Shown: positions 36,443-44,713 of the stretch, in pieces
Position numbering within the stretch: the stretch's first letter is position 1
Layout of the letters: every line of letters begins with the position of its first letter
Assembly: GCA_021151685.1 (NCBI GenBank)
Contig: JAGKWS010000007.1
Span: 1-64,000 of the forward strand
Length of the DNA stretch: 64,000 nt
From: Chitinophagaceae bacterium
Lineage (GTDB): Bacteria > Bacteroidota > Bacteroidia > Chitinophagales > Chitinophagaceae
Direction: 5' to 3'
The notes under the pieces: generated by a model
Seen by the model: only the letters and a program-made list of their open reading frames with translations
What the model was told of the DNA's origin: nothing
The model's database searches: none
Translations under genes and position numbers: made by a program

Positions 36443-36526
36443 TGCCCAGGACTGGATTCGAACCAGCACACCCGTGAAGGCGCTGCGACCTGAACACAGT
36501 GCGTCTACCAATTTCGCCACCTGGGC
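36443..36526 (-). tRNA. tRNA-Leu (anticodon CAG)
   Basis: An 84-base class II tRNA on the minus strand. The acceptor stem GCCCAGG pairs with CCTGGGC. The anticodon arm CTGTG-TTCAGGT-CGCAG gives CAG. A long variable arm (CGCCTTCACGGGTG) is present, and the T arm is CTGGTTCGAATCCAG. CCA follows in the DNA. It reads CUG. Confidence 0.95.
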
Positions 36527-36549
36527 ATCCTTGTGTCGTTCAGGGAGTG

Positions 36550-36579
36550 CAAAAGTACAAACTGATTTGGATTGTGCAA
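36550..36579 (-). promoter_or_regulatory. Promoter of tRNA-Leu(CAG)
   Basis: On the minus strand TTG (36577-36579), 19 bases, then TACTTTTG (36550-36557). This is an exact match to the Bacteroidota housekeeping promoter. Confidence 0.75.
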
Positions 36580-36594
36580 GTTTTTTGGCAAAAA

Positions 36595-38562
36595 TTATTC
36601 AAAAATTCTTTTCAGGTTGATTTCAGAAGTGGTTGATACGATAATCGGGTACTTTTCGAGGGTAACATCCGATGAATCGAGCCCAAAACCACGTTCTTCC
36701 GACAAGCTGAACTTCTTGAGTATGAAGTAACCACGCATCAGCAACCGCTCCCACATGGGTAGGGTATTGTCGCGCGAAAGGAATTTCTCCATTACTATAA
36801 AGCGGAAATCGCCCATTACCTTGTTTTTGCTCAGCGATTCGTAGCGGCTCACTACATTTACCTCTTTGTTGTTCACCATTTCTTCCACTACTTTTTTGAA
36901 CATATACTGTATCTTATGTTCCTGACGGAAGCCCAGGCGAAACTCTACCCGAATAATTTCGTTGGGCACTATGGTTTGTACCACATATTCGGTAGTGTAT
37001 GGGTCGTCCAGTACATCTACGTGTACAAACCAGTATATATCGGCCCGTTTGGGTTTGCGGTATAGTATAGAGTACAATATTTTGTGTTCTATTTCCTTGG
37101 GGTTGTTGGCCGATGTAAGGTATACCAAATGGGTTGCATACTTGGGTATAGAGGCATCATTGCTCAATTCTTGTAGTATGGGTATGTAATTATCCAACCG
37201 AACGAACTCGACATAGCGGTTTTTTATTTTGCGTGCGCGGAACCAAATAATCATGGTCATAAACAAGCCACCGGCTACAAATACAGTTACTATGCCACCC
37301 TCGGCAAATTTCTCTATAAGGTTGGCCGTGAGGAAGGAAAACTCTATGGTGAAGTATACCAGCAGGTAGGTAATAATAAGTAAGGTGGGTACCCGCTTCA
37401 CATACATATAGTACGAAAACAGGCACGATGTCATTATCATGGTAATGGTAATAGACAAACCATAGGCTGCCTCCATTTTAGACGAGCGTTGGAAATACAT
37501 GGTAATAACCACACAGCCTGCCCACAGCAAAAAGTTGATACCGGGAATAAACAATTGGCCACGCTCTACGGTAGGGTAGTTGATCTTCATTTTGGGCCAC
37601 AGATTCATTTTTATGGCTTCGGAAATGAGGGTAAACGAACCCGTTATCATGGCCTGACTGGCTATGATGGCGGCAATAGTAGCTATAATGATGCCCGGTA
37701 TAATGAACCATTCCGGCATCAATTCATAGAATGGATTTTTTGCAAGGGCGTTCCATGTGGTAGATGAATGTACATTGAGGAGGTAGGCACCCTGACCAAA
37801 ATAGTTGAGTATGAGGCATGTTTTTACAAAAAACCACGATATACGTATGTTGTTGCGGCCACAGTGCCCAAGGTCTGAATAGAGAGCCTCGGCCCCGGTA
37901 GTACAGAGAAACACGGCCCCCAATATCCAGAAACCCTTTGGGTATATGGTAAGTATCTGTATAGCGTACCAGGGGTTGAGGGCGCGTAGTATGCGCCAGT
38001 CGTGCGAAACATATAGCTGATGAAGGCCCAATACCGCCAGCATCAGAAACCACAGTGCCATAATGGGCCCAAAAGCCTTACCGATGGACGATGTGCCAAA
38101 CTGCTGAAAGAAAAACAGTACCGATATAATGGCCACTACTATGTATACAATAGTGAGCGTGCTGATGTGGTGCAGGGCGGGTATATTGCGTAGCCCTTCT
38201 ATGGCCGATGTGACGGATATAGGTGGGGTTATCATACCATCGGCCAGTAGGGCAGCACCACCTACCATGGCCGGAAATACCGTCCATTTGCCATGCCGCT
38301 TTACCAATGCATACAGCGAAAATATGCCCCCTTCGCCCTTGTTATCGGCTTTGAGGGTAAACATTACATATTTTACTGTAGTTTGTATGGTTAGTGTCCA
38401 GATAATACAGGAGAGGGCTCCTATAATCAGCAATTCACTAATGTGTTTTCCGCTACAAACGGCATTCATTACATATAGGGGCGATGTTCCTATGTCTCCG
38501 TATATTATGCCAAGGGCAATGGTGATACCGGCAAGAGACGCACTGTGCAGATTTTTGGCCAA
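36595..38562 (-). CDS. kup: Kup-family potassium uptake transporter
   Basis: An inner-membrane K+/H+ symporter of about 655 residues. GITIALGIIYGDIGTSPLYV and LKADNKGEGGIFSLYALVKR are family signatures. About twelve helices are followed by a cytoplasmic tail of about 200 residues. The frame is open to 38604, but the TTG there lies inside the -7 promoter box TAACTTTG. The TTG at 38562 gives an N-terminus 13 residues before the first helix, like other Kup proteins, so it is preferred. Known role: potassium uptake, often at low pH. Confidence 0.9.
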   Translation of the reverse strand: MAKNLHSASLAGITIALGIIYGDIGTSPLYVMNAVCSGKHISELLIIGALSCIIWTLTIQTTVKYVMFTLKADNKGEGGIFSLYALVKRHGKWTVFPAMVGGAALLADGMITPPISVTSAIEGLRNIPALHHISTLTIVYIVVAIISVLFFFQQFGTSSIGKAFGPIMALWFLMLAVLGLHQLYVSHDWRILRALNPWYAIQILTIYPKGFWILGAVFLCTTGAEALYSDLGHCGRNNIRISWFFVKTCLILNYFGQGAYLLNVHSSTTWNALAKNPFYELMPEWFIIPGIIIATIAAIIASQAMITGSFTLISEAIKMNLWPKMKINYPTVERGQLFIPGINFLLWAGCVVITMYFQRSSKMEAAYGLSITITMIMTSCLFSYYMYVKRVPTLLIITYLLVYFTIEFSFLTANLIEKFAEGGIVTVFVAGGLFMTMIIWFRARKIKNRYVEFVRLDNYIPILQELSNDASIPKYATHLVYLTSANNPKEIEHKILYSILYRKPKRADIYWFVHVDVLDDPYTTEYVVQTIVPNEIIRVEFRLGFRQEHKIQYMFKKVVEEMVNNKEVNVVSRYESLSKNKVMGDFRFIVMEKFLSRDNTLPMWERLLMRGYFILKKFSLSEERGFGLDSSDVTLEKYPIIVSTTSEINLKRIFE

Positions 38563-38601
38563 GACTTTGCTTTTATAGAAAAATGTTAAAAAAAGCGAAA
38601 G

Positions 38602-38609
38602 CAAAGTTA
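38602..38609 (-). promoter_or_regulatory. -7 box (TAACTTTG) of kup
   Basis: The minus strand reads TAACTTTG, a full TAnnTTTG match, about 40 bases before the preferred TTG start. The -33 element was not resolved. Confidence 0.45.
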
Positions 38610-38662
38610 TAAATAATGGTGGCTATTCGTCAAAAAATGTATAGTAGTAGCCAGTGTACAGC

Positions 38663-38703
38663 AAAAAAATATGGGTGTGGCGTACTACAGGCCACACCCA
38701 TAT
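38663..38703 (-). terminator. Terminator of purB
   Basis: ATATGGGTGTGGC and GCCACACCCATAT form a perfect 13 bp stem with a nine-base loop. On the minus strand it is followed by TTTTTTT. It lies 22 bases after the purB stop. Confidence 0.85.
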
Positions 38704-38725
38704 GGTAAAATATATTAAAAAAAAA

Positions 38726-40075
38726 TTAATAATCGAAGTCTACACCGGTATAGTTGTGTGGTGTTATTTGTTTCAGTTCTGTTTTTATCTTGTCGGTAAT
38801 GGCCAGTGTATCTATAAAGTCGTGTATATCTTGCCGGGTAATGGTCGATTTTCCACGGGTCAAGTCTTTCAGTGCCTCGTAGGGTTTGGGGAAGTTCTCG
38901 CGACGCAGCACTGTTTGTATGGCTTCGGCTACTACCGGCCAGTTACGTTCCAGGTCTTCTTCCATTTTGGCAGTATTCAGCAGCAGCTTGCCCATTCCTT
39001 TTTCTATAGAGCGTAGTGCCAGTACACTGTGTGCCATGGGTACTCCTATGTTGCGCAGTACAGTGCTATCGGTAAGGTCGCGTTGCAGGCGGCTTATGGG
39101 TAGTTTGGCTGCCAGATGCTCGTACAGGGCATTGGCTATGCCCAGGTTGCCTTCGGCGTTTTCAAAGTCTATGGGGTTTACCTTGTGCGGCATGGCACTG
39201 CTGCCTATCTCGCCTGCCTTTGTCTTTTGGCGGAAATATTCCATACTGATGTATTGCCATATATCACGGCACATATCTATCAGAATAGTATTTATACGGC
39301 ACAGTGTATGGAATTGTGCTCCTAAATTGTCGTAATGTTCTATCTGAGTGGTGTATTGGCTGCGTTCCAGTCCCAGTTTTTTCTCCAGAAAATCATTTCC
39401 GAATTCTACCCAATCAACATCGGGGAAGGCAATATGATGGGCGTTGAAGTTGCCGGTGGCACCACCAAATTTTCCAGAAAAAGGTATGTTCAGCAGTTGG
39501 TCTATCTGCCCCTCCAGTCGTTCTACAAATACCATAAACTCTTTGCCCAGTGTGGTGGGCGATGCCGGCTGCCCGTGAGTACGTGCCAGCATGGGTATGC
39601 CTTTCCACTCTTGCGCCAAATGGTACAGGTGCAGATGCAGGTTGAGCAGGGCTGGTACAAATTCTTCTTCCAACGCTTCCTTCCATGAAAGGGGAACGGC
39701 AGTATTGTTGATGTCCTGAGAGGTAAGGCCAAAGTGAATCCATTCTACACTATCGCCGGCACCCAATGCTTCCAGTTTTTCTTTCAGGAAGTATTCTACT
39801 GCTTTTACATCGTGGTTGGTTATTTTTTCTTTAGCTTTAATATCGGCAGCGTCGGCCTCGGTAAAATCTTGCCATATGGCACGCAGCTTGGCGGGTTTCA
39901 GTTTTGCAGGAAGTTTGATGATTTTTTTCTCGGCAAGAAACAGAAAGTACTCTACCTCTACCCGTACGCGGTAGCGAATGAGCCCGTACTCTGAGAAATA
40001 TGGGGCCAAAGAGGCCAGTTGCGAACGATAACGTCCGTCTACCGGACTGATGGCTGTAAGCGCATTTAATTCCAT
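38726..40075 (-). CDS. purB: Adenylosuccinate lyase
   Basis: A 449-residue homotetrameric lyase acting twice in purine synthesis (SAICAR to AICAR, adenylosuccinate to AMP). It has the start LTAISPVDGRYRSQLASLAP, the catalytic-His region RTHGQPASPTTLGKE and the superfamily signature GSSAMPHKVNPIDFENAEGN. It is single, with its own terminator. The -7 promoter box lies five bases before its ATG. Confidence 0.96.
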   Translation of the reverse strand: MELNALTAISPVDGRYRSQLASLAPYFSEYGLIRYRVRVEVEYFLFLAEKKIIKLPAKLKPAKLRAIWQDFTEADAADIKAKEKITNHDVKAVEYFLKEKLEALGAGDSVEWIHFGLTSQDINNTAVPLSWKEALEEEFVPALLNLHLHLYHLAQEWKGIPMLARTHGQPASPTTLGKEFMVFVERLEGQIDQLLNIPFSGKFGGATGNFNAHHIAFPDVDWVEFGNDFLEKKLGLERSQYTTQIEHYDNLGAQFHTLCRINTILIDMCRDIWQYISMEYFRQKTKAGEIGSSAMPHKVNPIDFENAEGNLGIANALYEHLAAKLPISRLQRDLTDSTVLRNIGVPMAHSVLALRSIEKGMGKLLLNTAKMEEDLERNWPVVAEAIQTVLRRENFPKPYEALKDLTRGKSTITRQDIHDFIDTLAITDKIKTELKQITPHNYTGVDFDY

Positions 40076-40080
40076 GTGTG

Positions 40081-40088
40081 CAAAGATA
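40081..40088 (-). promoter_or_regulatory. purB: -7 box (TATCTTTG) of purB, five bases before ATG
   Basis: The minus strand reads TATCTTTG-CACAC-ATG. A TAnnTTTG box this near the start codon leaves room for almost no leader. The -33 element is weak. Confidence 0.5.
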
Positions 40089-40213
40089 GTATTATAGCTT
40101 TAACCCTGTTTGTATGACAAATGGCATATGTTGGGGTTGGGAATACTGTTTTTTGGGTGTTGGGTATTGTAGCATGATGCAATTGGTAGATTCCGGTTTA
40201 CAGCCACATAACA

Positions 40214-40243
40214 TTGACGCATTGGTCTAAATAGCTATCTTTG
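40214..40243 (+). promoter_or_regulatory. Promoter of the small lipoprotein, four bases before ATG
   Basis: TTG at 40214-40216, 19 bases, TATCTTTG at 40236-40243, then AACC and the ATG at 40248. It is an excellent match to the consensus and again predicts a leaderless message. Confidence 0.65.
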
Positions 40244-40247
40244 AACC

Positions 40248-40499
40248 ATGATACGGAACAATTACAGGGTACTGGCGGTTGTAGTATTTTTGGCAGCAGC
40301 TACAGTATCGTGCAAAAAAGACTATACATGCGAATGCACGGTAAGAATTTATAACCCGTACATGAACACCAACACTACAGAGAAGGTGACCGATAAGTTT
40401 TATGGTACCGAACATGCAGCCGAGGTGAAGTGTAAAGACATGCAACGGCAGATGGATACGAGCAATTACATTTACGCTACATGTGTTTCCTTTAAATAG
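40248..40499 (+). CDS. Small lipoprotein, unknown function
   Basis: An 83-residue lipoprotein: signal VLAVVVFLAAATVSC with a lipobox Cys at about 22, then KKDYTCECTVRIYNPYM. Four or five cysteines in the short mature part (TCECT, VKCKDM, YATCVSF) may form disulfides. No family is known to me. It has its own promoter. Its 3' end overlaps the convergent VOC-GNAT gene by eight bases. Confidence 0.75.
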   Translation: MIRNNYRVLAVVVFLAAATVSCKKDYTCECTVRIYNPYMNTNTTEKVTDKFYGTEHAAEVKCKDMQRQMDTSNYIYATCVSFK

Positions 40500-41835
40500 T
40501 GGTCTGATAGTTGCAGGCAAGTAGGGCAAACATAATAGAGTCTTCTGTAATGCCATTTTTGCAATAGTGTTGGCGTAGCAGGCCCTCTTGCACAAAGCCA
40601 AACTTTGCCACCAGTTTCAGTGAGGGTGCATTAGTTGGGCCTACAAGAGCCTCTATACGGTTGAGGCCCATTGTGCCGAACCCGTGTTGTAGTACCGCAC
40701 CAAGAGCCTCGGTCATGTAGCCTTTATTGCGGCAATTATGGTCGTTAATGTCGTAACCAATTTCGGCACGGCTATGAGCTGGGTACCAGGTATGGTAGCC
40801 TATTTTACCAATGCGTTTGCCACTTTCTTTTTCGTGTATTATGAAGTTTGAAAATGTGGTGCGGAAGGTTTTCAAACCTGTATGGTAGTTATAGCGTTCT
40901 GTTTCCAGTTCGGTATTGTCGGTAATACTCAGGAAATCTTTTATTTCAGCATCGGGGTATTGGCTAAAGAGTTGGGACAGTATTTCGGGGTTTACTTCTT
41001 TCAGTAATAGCCGGGGTGTTTCCAATATTATCCTGCTTATGGTATTTGCTGCTATGAGGAGATTGAGAGCTGGATGCTGTAATGAAAACAGGAAGAATGT
41101 TTGCTGCTCTGGTGTTGTGAGTGCTATGCCTGCTTTGTTTTCCGAAAAGCCATGTAACCCTTCACTTTTAAGCGCATCTATTCTTTCGTTCATATCGGTG
41201 GCAAAATAAGTGATGGCCGCTGTATCAAATTCATTGGTTTCGTGCAGGCCCACTGTCATCAGCCCATCGGTAAGAACAGCCCAAGGGTAGGGTGCTGTAA
41301 ACTGAGACATGATACGGAAACCCAATTGGGCCCAAAACGTGATGGAATGTGCCAAATTGGCTACAGGCATTGCTACCTCGCCCCACAACCCCAGCTTTTT
41401 GTTGTGGTACATAGCCGGGTTGTAATAATCTTCTTGCGGTAGGTGCAGCATGCCCTTGCCTGCAGGTTTGTGGAAACCATCGGTAATGCCCACAATACGC
41501 ACTTCTATACCATCTGGCGATTGGATAACACAACGTTTCACAACCTCGGTGCCGGGCGATAGGTATGTGGGGGCTATACCTGCATGTTGTAGTAGTTGTA
41601 CCACTATTGAAAATTGTGATGTAAACCACGACAGTGCCATAAATGGCTTTTCGCCCTTGCGCAACATTATAAGTAGCACACCGTCGCTTACCTGCACCCA
41701 TGGAAAGGGCCAATCGGCACGTGCTACTATGCTGTAGCCTATGCTGGTGTAGAACCGTACAGAATTGTCTAAGTTGTTGGTATTTATGGTTACACAGGCT
41801 ATGGTGCCCAGTAAAGGCGTAGGTAATGTGGTCAT
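40492..41835 (-). CDS. Fusion of two VOC (glyoxalase-like) domains with a GNAT acetyltransferase
   Basis: A 447-residue protein. Residues about 8-120 form a VOC/glyoxalase-like module (TIACVTINTNNLDNSVRFYT). About 135-250 form a second (MPVANLAHSITFWAQLGFRI). About 265-447 form a RimJ/RimL-type GNAT acetyltransferase (ISRIILETPRLLLKEV; AEIGYDINDHNCRNKGYMTE, where the Q/R-x-x-G/A acetyl-CoA loop would sit; GLNRIEALVGPTNAPSLKLV). The ATG MTTLPTPL is chosen; the open frame continues to 42261 but that part runs opposite a secreted-protein gene and has no domain. The VOC part probably binds or sequesters a small molecule, and the GNAT part may acetylate it. Function is inferred only. Confidence 0.82.
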   Translation of the reverse strand: MTTLPTPLLGTIACVTINTNNLDNSVRFYTSIGYSIVARADWPFPWVQVSDGVLLIMLRKGEKPFMALSWFTSQFSIVVQLLQHAGIAPTYLSPGTEVVKRCVIQSPDGIEVRIVGITDGFHKPAGKGMLHLPQEDYYNPAMYHNKKLGLWGEVAMPVANLAHSITFWAQLGFRIMSQFTAPYPWAVLTDGLMTVGLHETNEFDTAAITYFATDMNERIDALKSEGLHGFSENKAGIALTTPEQQTFFLFSLQHPALNLLIAANTISRIILETPRLLLKEVNPEILSQLFSQYPDAEIKDFLSITDNTELETERYNYHTGLKTFRTTFSNFIIHEKESGKRIGKIGYHTWYPAHSRAEIGYDINDHNCRNKGYMTEALGAVLQHGFGTMGLNRIEALVGPTNAPSLKLVAKFGFVQEGLLRQHYCKNGITEDSIMFALLACNYQTTI

Positions 41836-41982
41836 GTTATTGTGGTTGGGTATTGCAATATTCGGCAAAGAGCAGTAACGATGCGCTAACCAGAATTGGT
41901 AAAATGCCCCAAGACGTATAAAAGATGCTGAGTGTGCGGTGCCCGGCATGGTGTAATTGTCTTTTTTCTTACTTTTAGCACT

Positions 41983-42468
41983 ATGAATATAATGGTACGT
42001 TTTGCAACGGCAGCACTTTCGGTTGCCCTTGCCACTTTGTCGGTGTCGGCATGGGCGCAACAGGAAGAAAAAAGCGATAAAAAGCAAAAAACTTATACCA
42101 GGAAGTATTACAAGGGAGGCGAGCAATATCGTGCCATGGAGTCGCCCAAGTATTACGACCGCAAGGGGCGTGATGAGGATGCGGGAGAAAACATAAAAAC
42201 AAGACGCCGCGAGGAAAAATACAGAAAAGCAGCAGAGAGTGGGGCAACAACCGACAGACATGCAGCCCGTGAGCGACGCGAGGAAGAAGTGCGTGAAGAT
42301 AACAACAGCCAGAATGTAGATTCGGAAAAAACGGGTGCTGCTACGCAGGCGCAGGATAAATATAAAAAAGCCCGTTACGAAGAAAAGGATGGCCGCAGCC
42401 GCAGAGAGGCACGCAGAAGTGCCCGCCGCGAAAAATGGGAAAAAGGAGAAGGTCGCAATAACCAGTAG
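41983..42468 (+). CDS. Secreted, highly charged protein, unknown
   Basis: A 161-residue protein. A signal peptide (ATAALSVALATLSVSAWAQ) leads into a mature part that is nearly all charged or polar (QEEKSDKKQKTYTRKYYKGG, RRREEKYRKAAESG, ARERREEEVREDNN), very likely disordered or coiled-coil and periplasmic. The ATG at 41983 or the one at 41992 could start it. TACTTTTA five bases before the ATG resembles a -7 box. No family was recognised. It is followed by a DUF4476 gene on the same strand. Confidence 0.65.
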   Translation: MNIMVRFATAALSVALATLSVSAWAQQEEKSDKKQKTYTRKYYKGGEQYRAMESPKYYDRKGRDEDAGENIKTRRREEKYRKAAESGATTDRHAARERREEEVREDNNSQNVDSEKTGAATQAQDKYKKARYEEKDGRSRREARRSARREKWEKGEGRNNQ

Positions 42469-42605
42469 TGTGCTATGTGTAGGCTAAAGTTGGTGGTATG
42501 TATGGTGCGGTGTCCCCGTTAATCTTGTGCCAATTATGACCAATGCAGGTATTGGTTTGCAGTACCTGCATGTATTATTTTGGCAGATTCATTAATTTTA
42601 TTGGT

Positions 42606-43415
42606 ATGAAACTGTTTGCAGCAATCGTTTTATCGCTTTCGGTGTCTGTGGCCGCAGATGCACAGTCTATACTAAGGGTACACATGGCCGATAATGCGCG
42701 TATAAATGTGGCAGTGAATGGCCGCTATTTCAATAAGCGTGGTACCACTGTTACTGTGGGCGACCTGCCACCGGGCCGGCATAATGTAAAGGTATATGGT
42801 GTAACATATGACCGCTGGGGCCGCCAGTACGACAGATTAGTGTATCAGGGTACGGTAAGTACAGGATATGGTATGATAACCAATTTGTTATATGACCCCT
42901 ATACCCGTAGGGTGAGCATACGTACCAACCCTGTGGAAGATAGCCGGTACCTGCAACGGTATGGTGCCAATGAGCAATACAGGACCGAAGTACCCGATAA
43001 TGCATCGGGTTATGAATATCCCGGTGAAGAGAATGCAGTGCCGGCAGCGGGGACATCATCAAATTCATTGCCATCGGTAAATGGAGCCGTCAGCGGTGCG
43101 CCTGTGGCATCGCCGGTAGCAATGGGTAGCTTTACAGAAGAAAAATCGGATAAGCTGAAAAAAGCTATAGAAGCAAAAGCTACTGATACAGAAAAGCTGA
43201 AAATGGTGCGCGAATCTTTGAAGAAAGAGGTAGTTTCTACTTATCAGGTAAGTTATATAATGGATTGGTTTTTATTTGAGAGTACCAAGCTCGAGTTTGC
43301 GCGTTGGGCTTATCCTCTTGTTGCCGATCAGGAAAACTACAAAGACCTTTTAGCCAAGTTTAGCTACAGTAGCTCTAAGGAAGAAATGCAGGAGTTTTTG
43401 AAGACGAAGAAATAA
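42606..43415 (+). CDS. Secreted DUF4476 domain protein
   Basis: A 269-residue exported protein. The signal peptide is LFAAIVLSLSVSVAADAQ. The N-terminal part (ILRVHMADNARINVAVNGRY, VGDLPPGRHNVKVYGV) is a beta-rich module common in Bacteroidota. A Ser/Pro/Ala-rich linker leads to a C-terminal DUF4476 domain of about 90 residues (LKKAIEAKATDTEKLKMVRE, VSYIMDWFLFESTKLEFARW, KEEMQEFLKTKK). The ATG at 42606 is chosen for the signal peptide. The function of DUF4476 is unknown. Confidence 0.82.
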   Translation: MKLFAAIVLSLSVSVAADAQSILRVHMADNARINVAVNGRYFNKRGTTVTVGDLPPGRHNVKVYGVTYDRWGRQYDRLVYQGTVSTGYGMITNLLYDPYTRRVSIRTNPVEDSRYLQRYGANEQYRTEVPDNASGYEYPGEENAVPAAGTSSNSLPSVNGAVSGAPVASPVAMGSFTEEKSDKLKKAIEAKATDTEKLKMVRESLKKEVVSTYQVSYIMDWFLFESTKLEFARWAYPLVADQENYKDLLAKFSYSSSKEEMQEFLKTKK

Positions 43416-43461
43416 AACAAAAATACATACATTCTATCCTGAATTGAGGAATTGGATTAAC

Positions 43462-43503
43462 AAAAAAAGCGACCATGCACAAATAAAGTATGGTCGCTTT
43501 TTT
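43462..43503. terminator. Bidirectional terminator
   Basis: AAAAAAGCGACCATGC and GTATGGTCGCTTTTTT form a stem of about 15 bp (one mismatch near the loop) with A and T runs on both sides. It serves both the DUF4476 gene and the convergent arginase gene. Confidence 0.85.
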
Positions 43504-43514
43504 GTATAATATCA

Positions 43515-44462
43515 TCAGTTTAGCATCAGTAGGTTGACGCTACGTTGCAAGACATTAAATGCTATTTCGGCCATCAGATTTTCTTTGTCCAGAGTGGGGT
43601 TTACTTCGGCTACTTCTAAACAACATATTTTGTGATGTTGCATAAAAGACGCAACAAGATCTTCTGCTTCGCGCTCGCGCAGGCCATTGCTTACGGGAGT
43701 ACCTGTACCACGCGATATAGAGCTATCGAGACTGTCTACATCGAATGATACGTATATGTCATCGCAATTGGACAGGTGCAGGAATGTTTGCCGCACTACA
43801 TTCTCTACGCCTTTGCGCCGTATTTCGGCTACCGATATTACCTTGATGCCACCTTTTTTTATCAGTGCATCCTCTTCTTTTTCAAAATCGCGAAGGGCAA
43901 TAAATACTATATCTTCTGGCAGAATTTTGGGCTGAATATTGCCCATGTTTTTCAGTTTGTTCCACATATCCAGCGTTTGTGGGTCTGGAGTATGTATCTG
44001 GTTTTCTACATTGTCGTCGGCCAGAGAGATGGACAATGGCATGCCGTGCATATTGCCAGATGGCGTGGTATAGGGCGAGTGCAAGTCGGCATGAGCATCT
44101 ATCCACACAACACCTAACCGGCGTTTTGGGCGAGCCATTTTGAGTCCGGCAATGGTGGCACCAGCGGTGCTATGGTCTCCGGCAAGTACCAATGGGAACA
44201 AGCCTGATTTTATGGTGTCGCAGACCGATTTGGATATACGCTCGTACATGGTATGTATGCCCATAATACGCTTGGCGTAGGGCGATGCCACAGGTTCGTA
44301 CAAGAGTCGGTTTTCTGTTTCTATTACTTCGGAAGGGAAGTTTACAAAGAGGTTGCTCATAAAGTCGAGCGCGGCAATCTTTATGGCATCGACACCCAAA
44401 CTGGCACCTCGTGTACCTGCGCCAATCTCAGATCTTACTTCCAGTATCTTAATGTTACGCAT
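43515..44462 (-). CDS. Arginase-family enzyme (probable arginase)
   Basis: A 315-residue ureohydrolase. The metal-binding motifs are all present: LVLAGDHSTAG, WIDAHADLHSP, SFDVDSLD and a final CCLEVAEVNP, matching two-Mn arginases. GIHTMYERI and GTGTPVSNGLREREA (where arginases have the loop before the last Glu) also fit. The start MRNIKILEVRSEIGAGTRGA is used because the promoter box lies just upstream of this ATG, although the frame is open nine codons further. Agmatinase or formimidoylglutamase is possible, but arginase is favoured. Confidence 0.85.
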   Translation of the reverse strand: MRNIKILEVRSEIGAGTRGASLGVDAIKIAALDFMSNLFVNFPSEVIETENRLLYEPVASPYAKRIMGIHTMYERISKSVCDTIKSGLFPLVLAGDHSTAGATIAGLKMARPKRRLGVVWIDAHADLHSPYTTPSGNMHGMPLSISLADDNVENQIHTPDPQTLDMWNKLKNMGNIQPKILPEDIVFIALRDFEKEEDALIKKGGIKVISVAEIRRKGVENVVRQTFLHLSNCDDIYVSFDVDSLDSSISRGTGTPVSNGLREREAEDLVASFMQHHKICCLEVAEVNPTLDKENLMAEIAFNVLQRSVNLLMLN

Positions 44463-44467
44463 ATAGC

Positions 44468-44475
44468 CAAAGATA
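44468..44475 (-). promoter_or_regulatory. -7 box (TATCTTTG) of the arginase gene, five bases before ATG
   Basis: The minus strand reads TATCTTTG-GCTAT-ATG. It is the same box and spacing as lysC and purB, again implying a leaderless message. Confidence 0.5.
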
Positions 44476-44552
44476 GCTATTTTCGGCAATCAGCACACTT
44501 GCAGAAGTTCGATACTTGTTGCAACTGTTGTTAAAAAAAACGAACACAACCT

Positions 44553-44703
44553 GCCAAGGAAGAATGTCACAACAAAGTATAGCATTCGGTTCTTTCTATT
44601 CCAAATGTTTCTGCGTCATAAAAGTCCTTAAAAAGCGGGCTTTTATGACGCAGAAAATGAACAATAGCAGCAGTGTATCATTTATCGTGACATTCTTTTT
44701 GGC
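44553..44703. repeat. Intergenic inverted-repeat element, best-preserved copy (R4)
   Basis: A 151 bp element. The ends GCCAAGGAAGAATGTCAC (44553-44570) and GTGACATTCTTTTTGGC (44687-44703) are nearly perfect inverted repeats. A second, internal 17 bp perfect inverted repeat, TTTCTGCGTCATAAAAG (44608-44624) with CTTTTATGACGCAGAAA (44640-44656), could fold into a strong hairpin. It lies between the arginase and DUF4288 genes and contains no frame of its own. Confidence 0.75.
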
Positions 44704-44713
44704 AACAAAAATA

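Noticed and set aside
41836..42261. N-terminal extension of the VOC-GNAT frame
   Set aside because: Lies opposite a better secreted-protein gene with a signal peptide; the extension has no domain, and a good ATG with the VOC start lies at 41835.
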